Shown piece by piece: positions 1 to 10,400 of a stretch of DNA of 12,401 nucleotides; the first letter of the stretch is position 1; every line of letters starts with the position of its first letter. This stretch comes from Baffinella frigidus. Taxonomy: Eukaryota > Cryptophyceae > Cryptomonadales > Baffinellaceae. Location of the stretch: NCBI GenBank assembly GCA_026770585.1, contig MU646394.1:763321-775721 (forward strand), read 5' to 3'. The notes under the pieces were generated by a model. The model searched no databases, was not told where the DNA came from, and was given only the letters and a program-made list of their open reading frames with translations. The position numbers and the translations under genes are program-made.

Positions 1-184
1 CCCCCCCCATCCCGTCTCCCGCGCACCCTCACCTCCCATCGTTGTCTCTCTATCTGCTGACCACCCAGTCAACCCCCCGGGGTAGAGGAACGTGTAGTGC
101 AGCGGGGAAGGGTTGTGAGGGGAGAGTTTTGAGAATGGTCGAGGGAGCTTGAGAGGAGAGAGGGCGGCGCCGCGAGCCGCCGGT
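1..184. other. No gene recognised; low-complexity and purine-rich DNA
   Basis: The stretch begins with a C run and is partly purine-rich on the plus strand. On the minus strand it would be intron 9 or the region of the next exon, which must begin in phase 1. I see no convincing acceptor followed by an IPT/TIG-like frame. Confidence 0.4.
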
Positions 185-236
185 TGGGGGTTAGGGTCTA
201 GGGTCTAGGGGTTGGGTGTGGTGTTTAGGGGTACTG
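185..236. repeat. Degenerate TTTAGGG-type telomere-like tract
   Basis: The plus strand carries GGGTTAGGGTCTAGGGTCTAGG-type units with period 6-7. It is interstitial and C-rich on the coding (minus) strand, and lies in intron 9. Confidence 0.6.
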
Positions 237-326
237 GTACTGCACCCCAAGGTAAAGGCACGTGCGCTGCTCGAGTGCAGCGGGGGGGGGTCATGGCAGC
301 GTTTCGTGCATGAGTGTTTAGTCGTA

Positions 327-485
327 AAACCCACGGAAAGTTCGGTAGTTTCTCCTACGGCATTGCCTAGGACCTCCTACCGTAGGCCAAAATCCTAGGA
401 CATTTTGGTCCTAGGAGCCCTACGGCCTACGATAGGTAGGTCCTACCTAAATCCGTAGGGAAACTACCGAACTTTCCGTGGGTTT
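327..485. mobile_element. Foldback/MITE-like element M1
   Basis: Near-perfect terminal inverted repeats of about 33 bases (327-360 and 453-485, one indel) begin AAACCCACGGAAAG. The interior is itself palindromic, with TCCTAGGA repeated around a short loop and a CCTACCGTAGG-like motif that recurs in M2 and near 8663. There is no coding capacity. I see no clear target-site duplication. It lies in intron 9. Confidence 0.7.
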
Positions 486-656
486 CCCAATGATGTTGGC
501 TGAATCCAAGGTGAGCTTTGTGTTTGGGGGGCGGTTGGGTTTTGTTTTTGTAGGGGAAACGTGCGGATGAGCCGACAGTCGTGGCAGACATCAGAGGGTT
601 GTTGATGTACAGCCAAGTACGCTACCAGGCCAGAGTTTTTGTTTTAGTCAACTCAC

Positions 657-750
657 CTGCGAAGGTGTAGTAAAGAAGTACACGTAACGTGTATCTCGTT
701 TCTAAGTTGACAGATTTTGTGGGTGAATTGACTTTTACAAAATACCCGGC
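657..750 (-). CDS. Exon E9: last strands of IPT/TIG domain 2
   Basis: The exon has 31 codons plus one base. The acceptor is CACTGCCAG|GCC (751/750). The donor CAG|GTGAGT (657/656) is a perfect consensus and the best splice site in the window. It reads 'A-G-Y-F-V-K-V-N-S-P-T-K-S-V-N-L' (1-16) and 'Y-T-L-R-V-L-L-Y-Y-T-F-A' (20-31). A-G-x-F-V-x-V followed by a Y-T-F strand is how a TIG domain normally ends. It leaves in phase 1, so the next exon lies beyond position 1 of the window or is unrecognised in 1-650. Just upstream (751-835) lies a tail copy of E8 that would run straight into E9 but for one extra base at the junction. Confidence 0.7.
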
Positions 751-3700
751 CTGGCAGTGAAGTACGATAAAACGTTGCATGAGTGGCGGAGACAGTCATC
801 AGGACGCACGCAACGCCCGAGATTAGCGATTTCACCCTAAACCCTAAACCATAAACCCTAGACCCTAAACCCTCAACCCTCACCCCTAGAACCTAGACCC
901 TAACCCCTAACCCCTAACCCCTATCCCTTAAGTGGCCAGTAGGCTCATACGCCCTACCGTAGGGCCCTAGGACCTGCCTAGGACCTCTTGGCGGTCACAT
1001 TTGACCGCCTGGCCACTTAAGGGATACCATAAACTCTAACCTGGTTGGCGGAGACGGTCATCGGGGACGCACGCGACCCCCGAGACCGCAAAGGCGGTGT
1101 CGCACCCTTAAACCCTCAACCCTAAGCCATAAACCCTCAACCTTCAACCCTAGACCCTAGACCCTAGACCCTAGACCCTAGACCCTAGACCTTAGACCCT
1201 AGATCCTAGACCCTAGGCCCTAGGCCCTAGATCCTAAACCCCAAACCATCAACCCTAACCTGGGTGGCGGAGACAGTCATCGGAACGCACGCCACGCCCG
1301 AGATCGCGAAGGCGTTGTCGAACTCCTAAACTCTAAACTCTATGCCCTAGACCCTAGACCCTAGACCCTAGACCCTAGACCCTAGACCCTAGACTCTAAC
1401 CCCTAAACCCTAGACCCTAAGCCCTAGACCCTAACCCCTAAACCCGAACCTGTGTCGAGGATACGGTCATCGGAACGCACGCGACGCCCGAGATCGCAAA
1501 GGTGTTGTCGTTGAGCACCGGGGAGAACCCCGATCCGGAAACCTGTCACGTCCGAAGTTAGTACTGGCCTCTGAGCGGGGGTACAAAAAGTTACTACCGG
1601 CACGTCCCCAAGACACACTCGAAACGGCACATCCCCAGTGTTGTCATGCAGCACGGGGGAGAACCCCGATCCGGAGACCTGCGGGGGTTTGGGGGTTTGA
1701 GGGTTTGAGGGTGGGGAGATTGGGTTTGGGGTTGAGGGTTGGGGGATTGGGGGAGTGGGATTGTGTTGTGGGGTTGAGGGTGTGGGGCCCGAGATCGCGC
1801 ACCGGGGAGAACCCCGCCCGGCCACAGACCTGTCACGTCCGAAGTTAGTACTGGCCTCTGAGCGGGGGTACAAAACGTTACTACCGGCACGTCCCCGAGA
1901 CACACTCGAAATGGCACAGCCCCGGTGGTGTCGTGCAGACCCGGAGACCTGCGGGGGGTTGGGGTTGAGGGGTGGCCTGGGGTTGAGGGTTGAGGGTTTC
2001 GGCACGGGGGAGAACCCCGATCCGGAAACCTGCGGGGGTTTGGGGGTTTGAGGGTTTGAGGGTGGGGAGATTGGGTTTGGGGTTGAGGGTTGAGGGTTTC
2101 GGATTGGCAATCCCTGAAACCACCCGCGGGACAAGGGGAATCCGGGAGTGTGCTGTGGGGGTTGGGATGTAGGGTTTGGGGTTGGGGGGTTGGGGTTTTG
2201 AGGATAGAGTTTGGGGTTTGGTTGCCGTGGAGCACGGGGGAGAAGCAAGATCCGGAGACCTGCTGAGGTGTGGGGTTTTGAGGGTTCGGAGATTGGATTT
2301 GGGGTTGAGAGTTGAGGGGTTGGGTTTCAGGGATTGTGTTGTGGGGTTGAGGGTTTAGGGTTTAGGGTTTAGGGTTTAGGGTTCAAGGGCTTCGGGTTTG
2401 GGGTTCAAGGGCTTCGGGTTTGGGGTCCAAGGTGCAGGGTCTGGGGTTGAGGGTTCAGGGTTTCGGTTTTAGGGTTTCAAGTTTCGGGTTTACGGTTTAC
2501 GGATGAGGGTTTCAGAAGGAATGGGGGGAATACCGTGACGGTGGTAGCGAAGTTGAGGTTCACGGACGCGGGCGAGACGGACGTCACGTTGAGAGGGTAC
2601 TCGAGAGAGAGGTTCCCGCTCGCAAAGCCCCGCCCGGGGACCGCGACCATAACCTGTGTTTTGAACAAAAGGGTCAAAGAAAAGTTGTGCTTTGGAAGCA
2701 AAAGCATTTTTTTCGATTTTGCTTTGGAAGCAAAAGCGATTTTTTCGATTTTTCGAGCCGCGAAGCCCTGTTTGGGGACCGCAACCATAACCTGTTGGTA
2801 AAAAGAGTTGATGGTCAAAATTGGGTGGATGGTCAAAATGAGGGCGAGTATTTCCTGTAAAGCATGGAAGTGAACGCGGTGTTTGTGTGGCCCATAACCT
2901 GTGTGTAAAAAAATATTACACTGCCGTCGAGTACGGCCACCCGAGAATGCTAGAGGAGCCTATTGAAATGTGGAGGTGTCAACTTTTGTACCAGGATAAG
3001 GTACTCCAACCTCGTAACCGGAGGTCACGTTGAGAGGGTACTCGAGAGAGAGGTTCCCGCTCGCGAAGCCCCGCCCGGGGACCGCGACCATAACCTGTGT
3101 TTTGAACAAAAGGGTCAAAGAAAAGTTTTGCTTTGGAAGCAAAAGCGTTTTTTTCGATCTTGCTTTGGAAGCAAACGCGATTTTTTCGATTTTTTCGAGC
3201 CGCGAAGCCCCGTTTGGGGATCGCGATCATAACCTGTGCGTAAAAAGAGTTGATGGTCAAAATGGGGTGGGTGGTCAAAATGAGGGCGAGTTTTTCCTGT
3301 AAAGCATGGAAGTGAACGCGATGTTTTTGTGGCCCTCACCATAAAACCAAGGGAATGGCATGACTGACGATAAACCCACATCCCGTCACCCGAAACATCC
3401 TCCGTCTTCTTTAGAACTCTCGAGCCTCAGAAGCCTTGGGGTTGAGTGCCCTGGTGCATTCGTATCCTGCTGCGTTCCTACCCTCTTTCCTCGAGAGCCA
3501 TGGGATTGACCTGGTGCGTTTTGTGGCCCCCACCACAGAACCAAGGGAACGGCACGCGTCAGCCATGACTGACAGTACTACGCGGGAGAGTTACATGTCA
3601 TTTTACGCCCTGCGTCCATCTATTATTTTCCCTTGAAATCGGCAAAAGTTGCCGGAAATGCCCACAAATAATTGACTTTGACGGAAAAGTAACCGCAAGA

Positions 3701-4374
3701 TATGTTTGAAATGGCTCCAAGATCCCGCCTAGCTCTCCCCCGTAGTATACTGACGATCTCATACGCAAACACTTATAATTTATAAGCTGGATTCTGTTTG
3801 CGGTAATGAAATTTACTACATGGAACTGTCTTTACTAGTAATATTAATGAGAACGTGCAGTAATTTTGATTGAAATTCAGTTTTTTAAAAAACAATCCAC
3901 ATGAGATCAACCAGCATCCCGGCTTCGTCGCTGTTCTTCTTCTTCTTCTTCTTCTTCTTCTTCTTCTTCTGCTTCTTTACTCAACTCGAGCAGCAGGAGC
4001 GATTTCATCTCGGCTGTGCAGAGAAGTTGGCCGGAAAATGGGGAAATGGGGAAATTGGAGCCATTTTGTCCACTTTTGAGAAATTCATGGTACTAAATTT
4101 TCTCAAAAGTTGACAAATGGCTCCAATTTCTCGATTTTCTGTTATTTCCCGTGGCCAACTTCTCTGCACAGCGCTCTACCAGGAATCACTTTCAAACTCA
4201 TCTCGGACCATACCAGAATCTGTCCTGATGAAAAGGCGTAAGATAGCATCATCTGATGCCGAAAATAGCATATACACCCTTACCTTCCGCGTGGGGGGCC
4301 TAAGATAGCGGAACAGAATCTGTCTTGGTCCGAAATTAGATGGACCTGGTGCCATCCCGCGGCGATGGAGGGCG

Positions 4375-4405
<31 letters not shown>

Positions 4406-7400
4406 TCTCTCTCCCTCTCTCCCTCTCTCGCCCTCTCCCTCCCCTCCCCCCCCCCACATCCTTTCGCCAGTAACGTGACCACGCATCTCCGAATTTCCGG
4501 GGAGGATTGGCGTGACTCACTTTCAAGTAGTCCTCTCGCGCCGTGGGGTTTCTAGATTGGGTGCACCTGGTGCCACCCGGCGGCGATGAAGGGCGGCATG
4601 AGACCATTATCGGTGCCCGCATCCGGCACCGACACGCTCTGGTGAAACCCCTCACCCAACACCCAACCCCCAACCCCCAAACCTGGTGCATGCCCGCGGC
4701 GATGAAGGGCGTCATGAGGCGGCACGTGACGTGCTCGCTCCCGGTCAACGCTGGCGATTCGCACGCCGCGCCCCCGACCGTGACACGGATGCCGCCTGCA
4801 GGCAGCGCCCCCCCCTGCCAATAGAGATGACTTAGTTGGCCGCCGACCGTCACGCGGATGTCAGACGCAGGAAGCGCCCCCCCCTGCCAACGGAGATGAC
4901 TTAGTTGAACTGGAGATGACTTGGTTGGAGAGGACTTAGGTGCACTGCACTGCTAGCCAGGTTTTTTTGCTTAAGTCAAACCCCCCTTGAAAATGACCAC
5001 TTTAGAATCCAAAACGGCATCCATTTTATTACACAGTTCTCCCGTTTTATACAAAGCTGACTAATGCAGAATCTTCTGGCTAGCAGTGCACTGCAACGAG
5101 GCACCGACCGTGACACCCGGCTTCCAGAAGCGCCCCCCCCTGCCAATGGGAACAGAGAAATCACTTTGATGATCGCGAGAACGCGACTTGCTCGGACCCG
5201 AGTAGCTCCGGCGCCTCGCACGCCACGCCACCGACCGACACCCCGGATCTGGGGTGTCTGCAAGGTGAAATTGAGGTCTGAAAATCGACCATTTGGTCCT
5301 TCCGTGAGGGTGGGTGGACCCCACTCACGCGGATGCCGGCTGCCGGCGCTCCACCAGATTGGCTCTACCAGATTGGCTCTACCAGCGCCCCCCCCCCCTG
5401 CCAATGGGAATGGAGAGGACTTATTTGACATTTGCCGACCGTCACCACGCAGGATCCTTCGTGGGGGTATTTCGTGGCTGGCATTTGAGCCATTGGCTGG
5501 CATTTGAGCCATTTTATATCAAAAAAATGTCTTTTGAAATATTTTACCCGATAAGATAACTTTTGAAATGCCCCCCCCCAACAATGCTGGGTGGCGTGGA
5601 TCCCAGTTGCAGGAAGCGCACCCACCTGTCAATAGGAATGGAGAGGACTTATTTGAACTGCTCAACGACTTAGTTGACTTAGTTGAAGCTTAATTGACTT
5701 AGTTGATGACTTAGGCGCCGCCGACCGTCACGCGGATCCCGGCGTCCGGAAGCGCCCCCCCCTGGTAAGGGGAACATAGAAATGACTTTGGTGATAGAGA
5801 TGACTTTAGGAAATGTTGCCGGAGGCAGGGCTCGTCTGTGTAAAGCGACGCGTGCAGACAAGAGATGACTTTATCCGGGGAAACCTATTTTTCTTTAGTT
5901 TGATGGCAAGGAAAATTACTACATAAATGCTTTAATATTACTAATAAAAACGAATTGTGTAGTAATTTTCCTTGCCATCAAACTAAAGAAAAATAGGTTT
6001 CCCCGGATAAGACTTTATCGAGGTGGCGGGAGACCGTGGATCGCCGTCACTTTGACTCAACCCCAACCCCTAAATACTCGAACCCTAAACCCTAACCTTG
6101 TAAGTCGACAGGGTCGAGTTTCGAGCCGAGGATCTTCGTCACCTCAACCCTAAACCCTCAGCCCTCAGCCCTAAGCCCTAAACCTTAAATCCGAAACCCT
6201 AAACCCTAAACCCTAAACACTAAACACTAAACCCGAAACCCTAAACCATAAACCCTCAACCATAAACACTAAACCCTAAACCTGCGCATCGACCGGGTCG
6301 GGTTTCGAGCCGAGGATCGTCGTCACTTTGACTCAACCCAAAACCCTCAACTATATACCCTAAACCTGTGAATCGATCGGGTCGAGTAGCGAGCCGAGGA
6401 TCGTCGTCACTTTGACTCAACCCAAAACCCTCAACTATATACCCTAAACCTGTGAATCGATCGGGTCGAGTAGCGAGCCGAGGATCGTCGTCACTTTGAC
6501 TCAACCCAAAACCCTCAACTATATACCCTAAACCTGTGAATCGATCGGGTCGAGTAGCGAGCCGAAGATCGTAACGGTGTACTCGCCCGCCCTAAACCCT
6601 AAACCATAAACCATAAACCCTCCATAAACACTAAACCCTAAACCTGTGCATCTAAACCCTAAACCTGTGCAATCTATCGGGTCGGGACTAAACCCTAAAC
6701 CTGTGCAACCATAAACACTGAACCCTAAACCTGTGAATCGATCGGGTCGAGTAGCGAGCCGAAGATCGTAACGGTGTACTCCCCCGCCCCGAAGATCCCA
6801 GCCTTGGCCACCTGCCACGCCAGATTGGATGCGGGTGGTGATTTTTTAAAAAACACAACAGGTGGTGTGTGTTAACTTTTGAAAACCACTGTCTTGGGGG
6901 GAAAGTGACTTTTGGCAACCCCTTCCAAGAATCTGGCGTGGTGCATCGATCGGGTCGAGTAGCGAGCCGAAGATCGTAACGGTGTACTCGCCCGCCCCGA
7001 AGATCCCAGCCTTGGCCACCTGCGTGCGAGAGCAACCATGTGTTAACCATGCACTTGTTTCGTATGCACGCATTATTATTACGTTTTGTATGCACGCATT
7101 ATTATTATGCGCCCTAATTCCGGAATCGACCTCATTCCGGCATTCCCTAGGGTGGTACTGTAGCCCGCCCCGAAGATCCCAGCCTTGGGTCACCTGCGAG
7201 AGCAACCATGTGTTACCATGCACTTGTTTTGTGTGCACGCATTTTTTTTTTGTTTGTGTGTGTGCGCAGAGTTTGGCCTCAGGGTGGGTATTGATCCCGG
7301 CCTTGGTCACCTGCGTGTGGGTATAACCTGTGTTGCCACAACTGTGTGTGTGTGATATACTTTTGTTTCACTCAACTCAACTCAAGGCGTAAGGGCCTAT

Positions 7401-10400
7401 CTAGGACCTGTATCCAGAGTAACAAACAAGAAGAACAAGAAGAAGCAGAAGAAGAAGAAGAAGAAGAAGAGAGAGAGAGGGAGAGATTGGCAGAGTGGGC
7501 CCGATCTGTCAAACCTCGGTCTGTCACTGACACCAGAGGTCCACTGCCACTGGCAAGAGAGGACAGCCGAGCTTGAAACACCGGGGGGGGGGGAGGGGGG
7601 GGTCGGTCAACACTCGAGTTGGTCGACTATTCTCATATTGGTATGCCTACTCTGAGGGTGGACGCCCGCACCGAGGTGATTTCAGGCGACAGGTTCGCAT
7701 TCCACACGAGGCTACCTATGCGAACAGCGATTGTAAACGTGTGTAGTAATTTTCAGATGAAAAGCAGCGACTTTACACAGGTCCGACCGCTCCGCGGGCG
7801 GAAACGTGATCATTTGCCCACAAAACTTTAAAAGTCCGTTTTATTCTGTTCGTCTGGGTAGCCTCGTGAGGTTAGCCTCGAAGCGGCACGCGGCGTAAGG
7901 GTCTACAAAAGAGAAGTTGGCGGGGGCGCGTGGCCCCGCCATTTGTACCAAGGGTCGCCAGAACCCGGCGACCTCCAGTGCAAATCAAGGGGATGAAAAA
8001 CGGCGATTTGCTCCCGGTACAAATCAAGGGACCTCCAGTGCAAACCATGGGGAGTGAAAACGGCGATTGCCGAGGTGGTCTCAGGCGAGAGGGCCCTCTC
8101 GTTGGCTTGGAAGCGGCACGCGACGTAAGGGTCTCCCGAGAAGGTAGCGGAAAGGAGCACACAGTGCCTCGGCCCCCTCAAACGTAAACAATGTGCTCCA
8201 TTTTTTGGTGCAGAATTCAAGCAAAAGTACACCCCACTAAAGTTTTTGGCTGGTAGCAGGGTACCGGGGTCCACTTTTGTTGGGCCCTTACCGAGGTGAT
8301 CTCAGGCGAGAGGGCCCTCTCGTTGGCTTCGAAGCGGCAGGCGGCGTACGGATCTCCCGAGAGAGTTGGCCGGACGCGTGGGCGTTGCTCAATGGCGCCA
8401 TATGCACCAAGGATCGCCAGAACCCGGCGACCTCCAGTGCAAATCAAGGGCATGAAAAACGGCGATTTGCTCCCGGTACAGATCAAGGGACCTCCAGTAC
8501 AAATCAAGGAGATTTAAAATGGCGGTTTGCTTCCATGAGGGCTAGTGGGTACCGAAGTGGTCTCAGGCGAGAGGGCCCTCTCGTTGGCTTCGAAGCGGCA
8601 GGTGGCGTATGGATTTCCGGAGAAGTTGGCGGGGCGCGTCTGCTAACCCATAATGGATCATCCCTAGGACCCTACCGTAGGCCATCCATAGGGACATTAT
8701 TCGTGGATGACCTAACCGACACTCGCTCAGAATCGGGCCGAAAATCCCTTTGGATGAGTACCGAAGTGATCTCAGGTGAGAGGGTCGCGATGGCGTCGAA
8801 GCGGCAAGCGGCGTATGGATCTCCCGAGAAGTTGGCGAGGCGCGTCTGTCCGGTGTCGCAGCGCGCGGAGGCCTCGTTGACCACCACGCTCACCTGCGGA
8901 CAAGCCGTCGCGTTTAGTCAACTTTAGTCGACTCTTCAGTCAAGGTTAGTCATCTGTTGACTTTGGTGATATGTTGACTTTGGCGTCGCGTGTGACCGTG
9001 CGAGTGAACATTCGTCAACGCGTCTGCAGACAAGAGACGTCAACTCATCAGTAAACGTTAGTCATCTTCTGACTTGAGTCATCTGTTCACTTGCGTCATC
9101 CTTTGCTATTGTTTCATCAATAGCAAAAAGATCTGTTTTGCTGCCGGTTTCATGAACAGCAAAAAGATCTGCGAAGCCCACTGTGTGTCCGAGGAGCGAT
9201 CGGGCTGAGAGGGGGCAAAACCTATCACCCCAAGAGGTGTGTCGATCGGCACTTAAAAAAAATGAGTCCGCGGCAAGAGGCGCGCAATCCGCACGCCCGA
9301 AAGTCAATTTCGTAGGAGGATTTCTCAATTGTTCTCCAAAAGTGGCCGAGTCGTGGTAGAGCGCTTGTGGGAAAACTTGGCCGATTTCAACGAGAAATGT
9401 TTTCAGAATTTGTACCAGAATCGTTTAGATGGACCGGTTTCATGTCACGTCCTGGTACAAAAGCTCTGAATTTCTCGTTGAAATCGGCCAAGTTTTCCCA
9501 CAAGCGCTCTACAAATCTCAGAAAGGCTCTTCTTCTTGCGTGGTACCCCGAGGCGAGTCCATCGGGACGTGAAAGCAGTCCGCGGCAAGAACTAATCCCG
9601 CCGAGTATTCATAATGAATACGATTTTGGTGTATCTTAAGGGATATAAATAAGACAGTCGTCTATCTAGACTTCATTTAGAGCCTCAAGATACACCAAAA
9701 TCGGATCGGAGATCCCCGAAATCGTATTCATTATGAATACTCGTCCGGTTGAGATCGGGACGTGAAAGTAGTCCGCGGCAAGAGGCTGTGATAAAGCTAC
9801 GTCGAGGCTAACATGGCACATTCCACCCTGAAGATAGCATAGATCGCAAATTTCACCCTTAACATAACACAAACCGGTGTTTTGAATCAAAAACGCGTGT
9901 TCGCATTGGATCGGGGTGAGAGCAAAACGCCTTTTCGAGAAATCCTCAACGAAATTGACTTTAATCCGGGGAGCATTCGCGGGAGAGAAAAACGCCCTCA
10001 ACCCTAAATTCTAAACCCTAAACCCTAAACCCTAAACATACCCCGAGGGGCGAGTCGATCGGGACGTGGAAGTAGTCAGCGGCAAGAGGCGCGATCCGCA
10101 CGCCCAAAGTCAATTACGTACGAGGATTTCTCAATTATTATCCAAAAGTGGTCGAGTCGTGGTACAAAACTTAGAAAGACGTGTATGTCTCCCGTTAGAG
10201 GCTTCCCTGAATCCGGGGAGCATTCGAGGGAGAGAGAAAAACGCATACCCCGAGGGGCGTGTCGATCGGGACGTGGAAGTAGTCAGCGGCAAGAGGCGCG
10301 ATCCGTACGCCTCCATGCTCCATGTGCCGCACCCTGCAAGCCACCATTTAGGTTCCACCAACCCTCACAACTTGGGCAAATCGAAAAAGTCAAAAAACCA

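Larger units (their letters stand above)
7923..8550. repeat. 459-base tandem duplication with ACCTCCAGTGCAAATCAAGG subrepeats
   Basis: CGCCAGAACCCGGCGACCTCC occurs at 7956 and 8415, and the flanking 150 bases match in both, including the E4 tail relics. Each copy contains two to three 20-base ACCTCCAGTGCAAATCAAGG-like subrepeats. On the minus strand these read 'L-I-C-T-G-G' repeatedly, but I find no splice pair for them. Confidence 0.7.

Noticed and set aside
834-1445. True chromosome end (telomere)
   Set aside because: Units are degenerate, scattered through 11 kb, in both orientations, and lie inside introns of one gene.
1424-2248. Long minus-strand ORF of 274 codons
   Set aside because: It is proline-rich only because CCC-containing telomere-like repeats stay open. 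It contains E8B and parts of E8A out of frame, so it is not a protein as a whole.
2963-3302. Overlapping ORFs on both strands
   Set aside because: They arise from the duplicated E7-head block. Only the minus-strand E7 frame has family-like sequence, and it is truncated here.
3436-3636. Plus-strand ORF of 66 codons
   Set aside because: There is no motif or splice support, and it overlaps a diverged repeat in intron 6.
4176-4853. Long minus-strand ORF of 225 codons
   Set aside because: Its first part is E6, but after the donor at 4683/4682 it runs through telomere-like repeat, relics and a (GA)n tract. It is read-through of intron 6.
6278-6585. CRISPR-like array or a 28-residue protein repeat
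   Set aside because: The units are contiguous copies without distinct spacers in a eukaryotic context, and they are explained as E5 tails with donors. The open frame follows from 84 being divisible by three.
6290-7020. Plus-strand IPT/TIG-like frame (E-P-R-I-V-V-T-L)
   Set aside because: It resembles a TIG strand, but the minus strand gives complete phase-0 exons with GT...AG sites and the right order, while the plus strand has no matching splice sites.
9340-9380. tRNA-like A box (TGGCCGAGTCGTGG) near M5
   Set aside because: There is no B box or cloverleaf. The sequence is the host flank of M5 and is repeated at about 10150.
9666-10001. Minus-strand ORF of 111 codons
   Set aside because: It joins an E3 relic to arms of M6 and has no splice sites or known motif. 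Its length is within chance for this composition.
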